The translations under genes were made by a program, and so were the position numbers. Under the pieces are notes generated by a model that was not told where the DNA came from, ran no database searches, and saw only the letters and a list, made by a program, of their open reading frames with translations. Shown here in pieces: positions 1-5,713 of a stretch of 5,742 nt of DNA; positions within the stretch are counted from its first letter, which is position 1, and each line of letters begins with the position of its first letter. The stretch comes from Actinomycetes bacterium. Lineage in GTDB: Bacteria > Actinomycetota > Acidimicrobiia > Acidimicrobiales > RAAP-2. The DNA lies in contig JAJYMD010000270.1 of assembly GCA_021787255.1 (NCBI GenBank), forward strand, positions 1 to 5,742, given 5' to 3'.

Positions 1-193
1 CCCCCATCGCGAAGTTGATCAGGAACAGCCGGCCGAAGAAGCGGGCGAGCCGGTCCCAGTCGGCGTCCTTCCTTCGGTACGAGAGCGTCTGCATCCACGC
101 GACCAGCACCCCGAGGCCGATGGTGAGGGGAACGAACAGGAAGTGGTAGACGATCGTCACCCCGAATTGCCAGCGGTCCAACAGCTCGGTCAC
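1..193 (-). CDS. cydA: Cytochrome bd oxidase subunit I, N-terminal part (runs off window)
   Basis: This is the N-terminus of the haem-bearing subunit of cytochrome bd quinol oxidase, a membrane complex that oxidises quinol and reduces oxygen at high affinity. Sixty-four codons are visible from a GTG at 193-191, and the gene continues beyond position 1. The translation carries the family hallmarks: QFG (9-11), YHFLFVPLTIG (16-26) and GRLFLINFAMG (54-64). His17 sits where E. coli CydA has His19, a haem ligand. Residues 14-35 form the first membrane helix. The GTG is chosen because GAGGAGGT lies 7 nt upstream on the minus strand and the family similarity begins at once. It is transcribed away from the zinc-ribbon and arc cluster. 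cydB would be expected downstream, outside the window. The family call is secure; completeness of the gene cannot be judged. Confidence 0.93.
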   Translation of the reverse strand, partial: MTELLDRWQFGVTIVYHFLFVPLTIGLGVLVAWMQTLSYRRKDADWDRLARFFGRLFLINFAMG

Positions 194-200
194 GGCTGCC

Positions 201-208
201 ACCTCCTC
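201..208 (-). promoter_or_regulatory. Ribosome binding site of cydA
   Basis: On the minus strand GAGGAGGT lies 7 nt before the GTG at 193. It is a near-perfect anti-16S match and fixes the start of the partial cydA gene, which has no ATG nearby. Confidence 0.8.
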
Positions 209-215
209 GGGCACG

Positions 216-255
216 GTCGTCGGGCTCGGACCGGCCGCACCGCCGGTTCGACGAC
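216..255. repeat. Nested inverted repeat upstream of cydA
   Basis: Outer arms GTCGTCG (216-222) and CGACGAC (249-255) are perfectly complementary. Inside them ACCGGC (230-235) and GCCGGT (242-247) form a second perfect pair around a 6-nt loop. On the minus strand the element lies about 23-62 nt before the cydA start, so it could be an operator or a 5' leader hairpin. The arms are seen directly; the regulatory role is inferred. Chance pairing is a real alternative in DNA this rich in G and C. Confidence 0.4.
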
Positions 256-451
256 TGGTGAGCGCCGGGCCGACGATACGGCCGCGGACCACGGGCCGCA
301 ACGACCCGGTGGCGACGCCGCGCTGGTGGCGAACCGAACGCACTGCGAGCCGCAGCGCGCTGGCTTGGTCGCCGCCGGCAGCACCTGCCAAGATGGAACC
401 GGTCCCCCCGCCCCGTGGCCGCCACCGGAGCGGAGGCGGCACAGAGGGCGC

Positions 452-457
452 AGGAGG
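452..457 (+). promoter_or_regulatory. Ribosome binding site of the zinc-ribbon gene
   Basis: AGGAGG lies 10 nt before the GTG at 468. It decides the start of the zinc-ribbon gene against the in-frame ATG far upstream at 258, whose extra 70 residues look like non-coding translation. Confidence 0.65.
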
Positions 458-467
458 CGGGGGCGAC

Positions 468-851
468 GTGAGCGAGACGCTGACCGAGGCGCTGCACCGC
501 CTTGGACGGGAGGGCTTCGCCCGGAGGTTCGAGCGGGTCGGCGACGCCCTGCGGTGCGCGTCGTGCGAGGTGAGCTTCCCGCCCGAAGAGCTCCTCGTCG
601 AAGACGTCGTCGAGGTCGCGGACGCAACCGGAGGGCCGCGGACGACGCTGTACGCGCTGGAGTGCACGGACTGCGGAGCGAAGGGCGTGTGGATCCTGGC
701 CGACGGAGGGCCAGAGGACCGCGCGCTCGCCCAGCGGCTCCGAAGCGGCGAGCCTCCAGGTCGCGACCCCGGCCACGACCGCGGGCACGGCCGCGCGCAT
801 GACCAGGGCCCCGGCCCCTCGGGCCCAGCCGCTCCCGCCTTCGGGACCTAG
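468..851 (+). CDS. Small zinc-ribbon protein of unknown function
   Basis: A 127-residue soluble protein. The core (residues 4-91) has a short helical start ([19 protein letters not shown]), then two cysteine pairs, C30-x2-C33 and C66-x2-C69, spaced as in a four-cysteine zinc ribbon, with an acidic stretch (40-52) between them. The pattern, a 'TL.EAL..L...GF...F' start followed by cysteines and 'ALEC..CGAKG', resembles a small bacterial family sometimes mislabelled phosphoribosylpyrophosphate synthetase. I recall that resemblance and have not searched it; no synthetase motif is present. Residues 93-127 are a low-complexity tail rich in Gly, Pro, His, Asp and Arg, which looks added. The GTG start has AGGAGG 10 nt upstream. 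The stop is 11 nt before the arcA remnant, so the two are probably co-transcribed. The tail may be sequence brought in by the deletion that truncated arcA. The reading frame and cysteines are clear; the function is unknown. Confidence 0.72.
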   Translation: MSETLTEALHRLGREGFARRFERVGDALRCASCEVSFPPEELLVEDVVEVADATGGPRTTLYALECTDCGAKGVWILADGGPEDRALAQRLRSGEPPGRDPGHDRGHGRAHDQGPGPSGPAAPAFGT

Positions 852-862
852 GCCCCTCGCGC

Positions 863-1345
863 ATGTTCGAGACCGAGCAGGCGACGAGCGTGATCGCGAT
901 CGAGCTGCCCAAGTCCCACGCCACCACGCACCTCGACACGGTCATGACCATGGTCGGCCGGGCGACGTTCGTCGTGTACCCCTACCTCGACCGGCACCTG
1001 CGCAGCTGGACGTTGACGCCCGGCGACGAGCCCGGCCAGGTCCGCCTCGCCCACAACCACCCCCGGTGGGAGGCCGTCGCCACCGCCCTCGGCATCGACC
1101 CCTCCGCGCTGACCGTGCTGTCCACCGACGAGGACATCCGGGCAGCCGAGCGCGAGCAGTGGGACGATGGGACGAACTACCTCGCCGTCGCACCCGGCGT
1201 GGTCTACGGCTACGAACGCAATGTGCCCACCAGCACGATGCTGCGACGGCACGGGATCGAGGTAGTGACCGTGACCGGGTCCGAGCTCGGCCGGGGCCGA
1301 GGCGGCCCTCGGTGCATGACCCGCCCGATCGAACGCGACACCTAG
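863..1345 (+). pseudogene. arcA: Arginine deiminase, C-terminal remnant (N-terminal ~255 residues missing)
   Basis: Arginine deiminase hydrolyses arginine to citrulline and ammonia in the cytoplasm and is usually about 400-420 residues. Only 160 codons remain, all matching the C-terminal part. Visible landmarks are HLDT (23-26), [17 protein letters not shown] (96-112), YERN (117-120) and [10 protein letters not shown] (143-152). His23, Asp25 and Cys151 correspond to P. aeruginosa His278, Asp280 and Cys406; the His-to-Cys spacing of 128 is identical. The other catalytic residues, Asp166 and Glu224 in that enzyme, lay in the missing part, so activity is not expected. Family similarity begins at the ATG itself ([15 protein letters not shown]) and nothing before it resembles the enzyme, which indicates a deletion. 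Further deviations from my recollection of the family: THLDT for MHLDT, MVGRA for MVDRD, and Arg154 replacing a usual Cys in CMTCP. No good ribosome binding site precedes it. The frame is still open with normal codon use, so loss is recent or a fragment is still made. Confidence 0.85.
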
Positions 1346-1380
1346 ACCCCTTGACGAACGAAGGAGACTGGAGATCGACC

Positions 1381-2385
1381 ATGGACCTGCGTGGACGCAG
1401 CTTCTTGAAGGACGCCGACCTGAGCGCAGAGGAGTACGGCGCGGTCTTGGACCTCGCCGACCGGCTGCGCCGGGACAAGCGCGACGGTTCGGAGCAGCAT
1501 CGCCTCATGGGCAAGCACATCGTCCTCTTGTTCGAGAAGACCTCGACGCGCACCCGCTCGGCCTTCGAGGTCGCAGTCCGGGACCAGGGCGGGCACGCCA
1601 CGTACCTCGGGCCCGGCGAGAGCCAGTTCGGGGTGAAGGAGTCGACGAAGGACACCGCCCGGGTGCTCGGTCGCCTGTTCGACGGCATCGAGTTCCGCGG
1701 TTTCCGCCAGTCCGACGCCGAGATCCTGGCAGACTTCTCGGGCGTGCCGGTGTGGAACGGCCTCACCGACCGGTGGCACCCGACGCAGAGCCTGGCCGAC
1801 CTGCTCACCATGCGCGACCACGCAGGGCGACCGCTCACAGAGGTGTCGGTCTGCTTCCTCGGCGACGCCGCCAACAACACGTGCGCCTCCCTCCTCACCG
1901 CCGGGGCCCTCATGGGCATGGACGTGCGTGTCGCCGCGCCGGCTGCACGGCGGCCGGCTCCCGAGGTCTGGCGAGACGCCCACAGCCTTGCCGCGGCCTC
2001 AGGGGGCTCACTCACCCTCACCGACGACCCGCGCGAAGGGGTCCGCGGCGTCGACTTCCTCTACACCGACGTGTGGCTCTCGCTCGGCGAGCCCGAGGAG
2101 CTGTGGGACGAGCGCATCGACCTCCTCCAGCCCTACCAGGTCAACGCCGCGCTGGTGGCGGCCACCGGGAACCCGGAGGTCAAGCTGCTCCACTGCCTGC
2201 CGTCCTTCCACAACACCGACACCGGGATCGGCCGGCGGATCTTCGAGAAGCGCGGGCTCCAGGCGATGGAGGTCACCGACGAGGTGTTCGAGTCGCCCGC
2301 CTCCGTCGTTTTCGACGAGGCGGAGAACCGGCTCCACACCATCAAGGCGGTCCTGGTCGCGACCCTCTCGGGCCTCGAGGTCTGA
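1381..2385 (+). CDS. arcB: Ornithine carbamoyltransferase (catabolic type), full length
   Basis: This cytoplasmic enzyme interconverts ornithine plus carbamoyl phosphate with citrulline plus phosphate. At 334 residues it is full length. The carbamoyl phosphate site is STRTR (55-59) with HPTQ (133-136); the ornithine side has DAANNT (162-167), the D-x3-S loop (DVWLSLG, 230-236) and HCLP (271-274) followed by SFHN. The C-terminal [13 protein letters not shown] and HTIKAV blocks are typical. The loop reads Ser-Leu-Gly where most family members have Ser-Met-Gly. The ATG at 1381 has GGAG 7 nt upstream (1370-1373) and AAGGAG slightly further off, and matches the usual start; the open frame reaching back to 799 is out-of-frame overlap with arcA. 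It sits between arcA and arcC remnants, hence arcB rather than argF, but sequence alone does not prove the catabolic direction. With both partners broken it may now serve arginine synthesis or citrulline use. The next start is 1 nt after its stop. Confidence 0.95.
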   Translation: MDLRGRSFLKDADLSAEEYGAVLDLADRLRRDKRDGSEQHRLMGKHIVLLFEKTSTRTRSAFEVAVRDQGGHATYLGPGESQFGVKESTKDTARVLGRLFDGIEFRGFRQSDAEILADFSGVPVWNGLTDRWHPTQSLADLLTMRDHAGRPLTEVSVCFLGDAANNTCASLLTAGALMGMDVRVAAPAARRPAPEVWRDAHSLAAASGGSLTLTDDPREGVRGVDFLYTDVWLSLGEPEELWDERIDLLQPYQVNAALVAATGNPEVKLLHCLPSFHNTDTGIGRRIFEKRGLQAMEVTDEVFESPASVVFDEAENRLHTIKAVLVATLSGLEV

Positions 2386-2386
2386 G

Positions 2387-2602
2387 GTGCGCGTGGTCGT
2401 GGCGCTGGGGGACAATGCGCTCCTCGAGCGAACGGAGCGGCCCGATGCCGACATCCAGGAACACCACGTCCTTCGGGTCGAGGACCCGCTCACGGTGACC
2501 GGCGGCCTCGCGGCCATCGGCCGGCTGACCGACGCACCGCTGCTGCTCGCCGGGAACGCCGGCACCGTCATCGAACCGCTCGGGGACGCCGAGAGCGGAT
2601 GA
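2387..2602 (+). pseudogene. arcC: Carbamate kinase with large internal deletion
   Basis: Carbamate kinase makes ATP from carbamoyl phosphate and ADP, the last step of the arginine deiminase pathway, and is normally about 310 residues. Here 71 codons remain in one open frame. Residues 1-28 match its N-terminus ([21 protein letters not shown]), and residues 37-64 match its extreme C-terminus ([20 protein letters not shown] then NAGTVIEP). About 240 residues between them are absent, including the catalytic lysines and the nucleotide-binding part, so the product cannot be an active kinase. The deletion point lies roughly within 2468-2497 and keeps the frame. The glycine-rich start reads GDN instead of the usual GGN, a further sign of decay. 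The GTG start is 1 nt after the arcB stop, as expected for translational coupling, and the end overlaps an ATG at 2599 of the zwf frame. The identification rests on motif memory; an alternative is a short unrelated protein with a coincidental kinase-like start. Confidence 0.72.
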
Positions 2603-2603
2603 G

Positions 2604-2610
2604 AAAGGAG
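2604..2610 (+). promoter_or_regulatory. Ribosome binding site deciding the zwf start
   Basis: AAAGGAG lies 6 nt before the GTG at 2617. This favours GTG over the in-frame ATG at 2599, which overlaps the arcC stop as ATGA but would place the ribosome binding site inside the coding region. Confidence 0.75.
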
Positions 2611-2616
2611 CGAACC

Positions 2617-4101
2617 GTGGACGTCCCGGCAGGCGACGCAGGCGACGCAGGCGACGGCTCTGGCGCGGTGCGGAAGCCGACCGTCGACGACTCGCGCGGA
2701 GGGGCCGCCGACGCGTTGGTGTTCTTCGGCGCCACGGGCGACCTCGCCCACAAGATGATCTTCCCTGCCCTGTACCAGATGGTGAAGCGCGGCACGTTGA
2801 CCGTGCCGGTCATCGGGGTCGCCTTCTCGGGATGGGACCTGGGCAAGCTCCGGGACCGCGCACGCGACAGCGTCGCGCGCACCCCGCGAGGCGTCGACGA
2901 CCCGAGCGCGCTCGACCAGTTGCTCTCGCTGCTGGGCTACGTCGACGGCGACTACGGCGATGCGGTCACCTTCGACCGGCTCCGGCGGGCGCTCGGCGAC
3001 GCGCACGCGCACCGGCCCGCCCACTACCTCGCCGTCCCGCCCTCCGCGTTCGCAACGGTGATCGAGGGGCTCCGGGCCGCGGGGCTGAACGATGGCGCCA
3101 GGGTGATCGTCGAGAAACCCTTCGGACGTGATCTCGCCTCGGCACGGGCGCTCAACGCGGTGCTGCGCTCTGCGTTCGAAGAGGCCGCGATCTTCCGCAT
3201 CGACCACTTCCTCGGCAAAGAGGAGATCATGAACCTCCTCTACTTCCGCTTCGCGAACGCCTTCTTGGAGCCGGTGTGGAACCGCAACTACGTCTCGAGC
3301 GTCCAGATCACCTTGGCCGAGGCGTTCGGGGTGGAGGGCCGAGGCGCCTTCTACGAGAGCGTGGGCTGCCTGCGAGACGTGATCGAGAACCACCTCTTCC
3401 AGATCGTTGCGCTGCTCGCGATGGAGCCCCCCAGCTACCAGGGAATGGACGCCGTGCAGACCGGGAAGCTGAACGTCTTCAGAGCGATGCGGCCGCTCTC
3501 CCCCGACGACGTCGTCCGGGGCCAGTTCACCGGCTATCGAGACGAGGAGGGGGTCGCGAGGGACTCCGACGTCGAGACCTTCTGCGCGCTCCGGCTGTGG
3601 ATCGATTCGTGGCGTTGGGCCGGCGTGCCGTGGTACGTGCGGTCCGGCAAGCGCCTGGCCGTGACGGCAGCAGAGGTGCTGGTCGAGCTGAAGCCGCCGC
3701 CACAGCCCCTGTTCGACGACGCCGTGGCGGCGGGCAGCCGGACGAACTACCTGCGCTTCGGACTCTCGCCGAGCCCGATGATCGCGCTGGCAGCGCGCGT
3801 CAAGCGTCCGGGGGAGCAGTTCGTGGGCGACCAGCGCGAGCTGGCACTGCTCGATGCAGAGCCCAGCGACGAGCAACCCTACGCCCGCCTGCTCGCCGAC
3901 GCGCTGGCGGGCGACGGGGCGCTGTTCACGAGAGCAGACGCGGTCGACGCCGCCTGGGCGGTCGTCGACCCCGTCCTCGAGCACCATCACCGTGCGCTCC
4001 CGTACGCGCCGGGCAGCTGGGGACCCGACGCCGCAGATGAGCTCATCGCCCCGCACGGCCGCTGGCACGACCCTACGACCACTGCGCGCACACCGGACTG
4101 A
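2617..4101 (+). CDS. zwf: Glucose-6-phosphate dehydrogenase
   Basis: This cytoplasmic enzyme oxidises glucose 6-phosphate to 6-phosphogluconolactone, making NADPH at the entry of the oxidative pentose phosphate pathway. The protein has 494 residues, normal for the family. The Rossmann nucleotide loop is GATGDLAHK (38-46). EKPFG is at 166-170 and the substrate-binding signature RIDHFLGKE at 194-202, with Phe198 where Tyr is more usual. [17 protein letters not shown] supplies the catalytic His259. Asp196 and His259 are 63 residues apart, exactly the spacing of the Asp177/His240 dyad of the Leuconostoc enzyme. The C-terminal blocks [14 protein letters not shown] and [12 protein letters not shown] are also typical. 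GTG 2617 is preferred over ATG 2599 because of AAAGGAG 6 nt before it. The N-terminus is an acidic Gly-Asp-Ala stretch, probably disordered, encoded by a 9-bp repeat. It directly follows the arcC remnant and is probably on the same transcript. No key residue is missing. Confidence 0.95.
   Translation: MDVPAGDAGDAGDGSGAVRKPTVDDSRGGAADALVFFGATGDLAHKMIFPALYQMVKRGTLTVPVIGVAFSGWDLGKLRDRARDSVARTPRGVDDPSALDQLLSLLGYVDGDYGDAVTFDRLRRALGDAHAHRPAHYLAVPPSAFATVIEGLRAAGLNDGARVIVEKPFGRDLASARALNAVLRSAFEEAAIFRIDHFLGKEEIMNLLYFRFANAFLEPVWNRNYVSSVQITLAEAFGVEGRGAFYESVGCLRDVIENHLFQIVALLAMEPPSYQGMDAVQTGKLNVFRAMRPLSPDDVVRGQFTGYRDEEGVARDSDVETFCALRLWIDSWRWAGVPWYVRSGKRLAVTAAEVLVELKPPPQPLFDDAVAAGSRTNYLRFGLSPSPMIALAARVKRPGEQFVGDQRELALLDAEPSDEQPYARLLADALAGDGALFTRADAVDAAWAVVDPVLEHHHRALPYAPGSWGPDAADELIAPHGRWHDPTTTARTPD
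2632..2656 (+). repeat. Short tandem repeat encoding Gly-Asp-Ala at the zwf N-terminus
   Basis: GGCGACGCA occurs twice in tandem (2632-2640, 2641-2649), followed by a partial third copy (2650-2656). It encodes Gly-Asp-Ala, Gly-Asp-Ala, Gly-Asp before the catalytic domain. Being a multiple of three, it can expand or contract without breaking the frame. Confidence 0.7.
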
Positions 4102-4129
4102 CCGAGGCCGCGTCGCCCCGGGGGTGCCG

Positions 4130-5443
4130 TCAGCGGACGAGGACCCAGCCGGCGAGCGCGAGCAAGGTGACGGCGAGCACGGGGACGGTGAGCACGACGC
4201 CCTGGCGCAGGTACTGGCCCCAGGTGATCTTGATGCCTCTCTTGTCGAGGACGTGGAGCCACAGCAGGGTCGCGAGGGAGCCGATCGGGGTGAACTTCGG
4301 GCCGAGGTCCGCGCCGACCACGTCCGCGTAGACGAGCACGCGGTGCGTCGTGCCCGCGACGTGGGCCCCGTGGACCGAGAGGGCGGCGACGAGGGTGGTC
4401 GGCATGTTGTTCATCACCGCCGAGAGCCCGGCGGTGGCGAACCCGCCCGCTAGTGCCGCCGGCACGACGCCGGCGTCGGCTGACGCCCGCATCAGGTCCG
4501 AGAGGTAGACGGTGAGCCCCGCGTTGAAGAGGCCGTAGACGACGAGGTACATGCCGACGGAGAACACCACGATCCGCCACGGTGCCTCCCGCACCACGGC
4601 CGCGCTCGAGACGGCGTCCGAGCGTGACGCGAAGGCGAGGAACGCCGCCGCGGCGATCGAGGCGGGGATCGCGACGGGGAAGTGCAGCGGCTCGGAGAGC
4701 AGGTAGCCGCCCAGCAGCACACCGAGCACGACCCAGCCGGCCCGGAACAGCCGCAGGTCCGCGATCGCGCGCGCAGGGGATCGGAGGTCCCGCGCATCGA
4801 AGCGCGCCGGGATCGAGCGACGGTAGAAGACGAACAGGACGGCGACGCTTGCGACGAAGGAGACGACGTCGACCGGGGTCATGGTGGCGGCATAGGTGAC
4901 GAAGCCAACGTGGAAGTAGTTGGCGCTCACGATGTTGACCAGGTTCGACACCACGAGCGGAAGGCTCGTGGTGTCGGCGATGAACCCCGCGGCCATCACG
5001 AAGGGGAGCGCCTGGCGCCTCTCGAAGCCGAGCGCGCGCATCTGCTGGTAGACGATCGGAGTGAGGATCAGCGCCGCGCCGTCGTTCGCGAAGAACGCGG
5101 CGACGACCGCTCCGAGGCCGAGAAGGTACAGCAGCGCCCGCCTGGCGTCGCCGCCGGCCCGCGAGAGCATGTGCAGCGCCGCCCACTCGAAGAAGCCGAT
5201 CCGATCCAGCACCAGGGAGATCACAATGACTGCGACGAAGGTGATCGTCGCGTTCCACACGATGTCCCAGACCGTGACGACGTTGCCGGGGTGCACCACG
5301 CCCAACAGCAGGGCGACCACCGCCCCCCCGGCCGCGGACCAACCGATGGACAGCCCCTTGGGCTGGGCGATCACGAGGATCAGCGTGACGGCGAAGATCG
5401 CCACGGCGAGGGCCGTCAACGCGTTGCCGGTGAGGCTCAGCAT
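4130..5443 (-). CDS. arsB: Arsenite efflux permease ArsB
   Basis: An integral membrane protein that exports arsenite or antimonite, driven by the proton gradient alone or together with an ArsA ATPase. The 437-residue length is close to E. coli ArsB (429), and the sequence follows that protein closely. Matching blocks are QPKGLSIGWSA (27-37), HPGNVVTVWDIVWNAT (51-66), GFFEWAALH (83-91), FANDGAALILTPIV (118-131), FVMAAGFIADTTSLPL then VVSNLVNIVSA (148-174), FSVGMYLVVYGL (294-305), MNNMPT (344-349) and DLGPKFTPIGSLATLLWLHV (379-398). Around 11-12 hydrophobic segments are apparent. The ATG at 5443 is the only good in-frame candidate, about 8 residues longer than the E. coli start, but its ribosome binding site is poor (AGGGGA about 22 nt upstream). 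The gene converges on zwf with 28 bp between their stops and no clear terminator hairpin. No arsR, arsC, arsA or arsD is in the window; they could lie beyond the right edge. The family is certain; arsenite specificity is inferred from ArsB likeness. Confidence 0.94.
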   Translation of the reverse strand: MLSLTGNALTALAVAIFAVTLILVIAQPKGLSIGWSAAGGAVVALLLGVVHPGNVVTVWDIVWNATITFVAVIVISLVLDRIGFFEWAALHMLSRAGGDARRALLYLLGLGAVVAAFFANDGAALILTPIVYQQMRALGFERRQALPFVMAAGFIADTTSLPLVVSNLVNIVSANYFHVGFVTYAATMTPVDVVSFVASVAVLFVFYRRSIPARFDARDLRSPARAIADLRLFRAGWVVLGVLLGGYLLSEPLHFPVAIPASIAAAAFLAFASRSDAVSSAAVVREAPWRIVVFSVGMYLVVYGLFNAGLTVYLSDLMRASADAGVVPAALAGGFATAGLSAVMNNMPTTLVAALSVHGAHVAGTTHRVLVYADVVGADLGPKFTPIGSLATLLWLHVLDKRGIKITWGQYLRQGVVLTVPVLAVTLLALAGWVLVR

Positions 5444-5616
5444 GCGCGCGCCGCATCGTTGGCGATCCCCTGGCGGTCCACCAGCGGCCCGCTAGCGCGC
5501 AGGGGAGCCCGCGCCGGCGTGGAGGAGGCGGATCGCGGCCCGAGCCGTCGGCGGCCACGTCGGCACGGGGCTCACGGGCGGCGCCTCCTCCCGGAGCGAG
5601 CCGCAACCGCTGCAAA

Positions 5617-5668
5617 CGGCGACCTCCTCCAGGTCATCGGTTCGGCGACCTCCTCCAGGTCATCGGTT
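5617..5668. repeat. Perfect 26-bp tandem duplication with internal dyads
   Basis: Two identical adjacent copies, 5617-5642 and 5643-5668, each begin CGGCGACCTCC and end AGGTCATCGGTT. Each copy contains GACCT-N5-AGGTC (5621-5635 and 5647-5661), a 5-bp dyad, so the array presents two equal dyads 26 bp apart, about 2.5 helical turns. On the minus strand each copy also carries GGAGGAGGT, a strong ribosome binding sequence, and an ATG. It lies 174-225 bp upstream of the arsB start. The duplication is seen directly; operator or leader function is inferred. Confidence 0.9.
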
Positions 5669-5695
5669 ATCGTCGATGCGCGATGACGCTATCAG

Positions 5696-5713
5696 GTGAC
5701 GCGTCGGCGTCAC
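5696..5713. repeat. Perfect 7-bp inverted repeat
   Basis: GTGACGC (5696-5702) and GCGTCAC (5707-5713) are separated by GTCG. The 18-bp element could be a protein binding site or a hairpin ending a transcript that enters from the right. There is no T-run on either side, so a standard intrinsic terminator is not supported. Confidence 0.55.

Larger units (their letters stand above)
194..467. other. Divergent spacer between cydA and the zinc-ribbon/arc cluster
   Basis: This 274-bp stretch separates the starts of two divergently transcribed units, so it should hold both promoters. I see no -35/-10 pair good enough to call; the best on the plus strand, TTGGTC about 18 nt before CAAGAT near 365-393, is weak. 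What is visible is a nested inverted repeat at 216-255, a short hairpin GGCAG-CAC-CTGCC at 377-389, and the two ribosome binding sites at its edges. Open frames crossing it in both directions lack family-like sequence and are ordinary for this GC content. Confidence 0.5.

Noticed and set aside
258..467. An N-terminal extension of the zinc-ribbon gene from ATG 258
   Set aside because: The extra 70 residues show no structure or family pattern, and AGGAGG stands 10 nt before GTG 468.
799..1380. An upstream extension of the ornithine carbamoyltransferase frame by 194 codons
   Set aside because: It runs out of frame through the arcA remnant, is Arg/Pro-rich, and the ATG at 1381 has its own ribosome binding site and the normal family start.
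2008..4068. A 686-codon open frame on the minus strand opposite arcB, the arcC remnant and zwf
   Set aside because: It is the antisense shadow of genes with clear families. The translation is arginine, valine and histidine-rich without domain motifs, as expected where stop codons are rare in GC-rich DNA.
4102..4129. A terminator between the convergent zwf and arsB genes
   Set aside because: Only CCCCGGGGG without a loop is visible; there is no stable stem with a T-run on either strand.
3987..5615. A 542-codon minus-strand open frame overlapping arsB in another frame
   Set aside because: It is an arginine/proline/glycine-rich out-of-frame reading of arsB. The overlapping frame has the full ArsB motif set.
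5617..5668. A CRISPR array
   Set aside because: The two copies are directly adjacent with no spacer; this is a simple tandem duplication.
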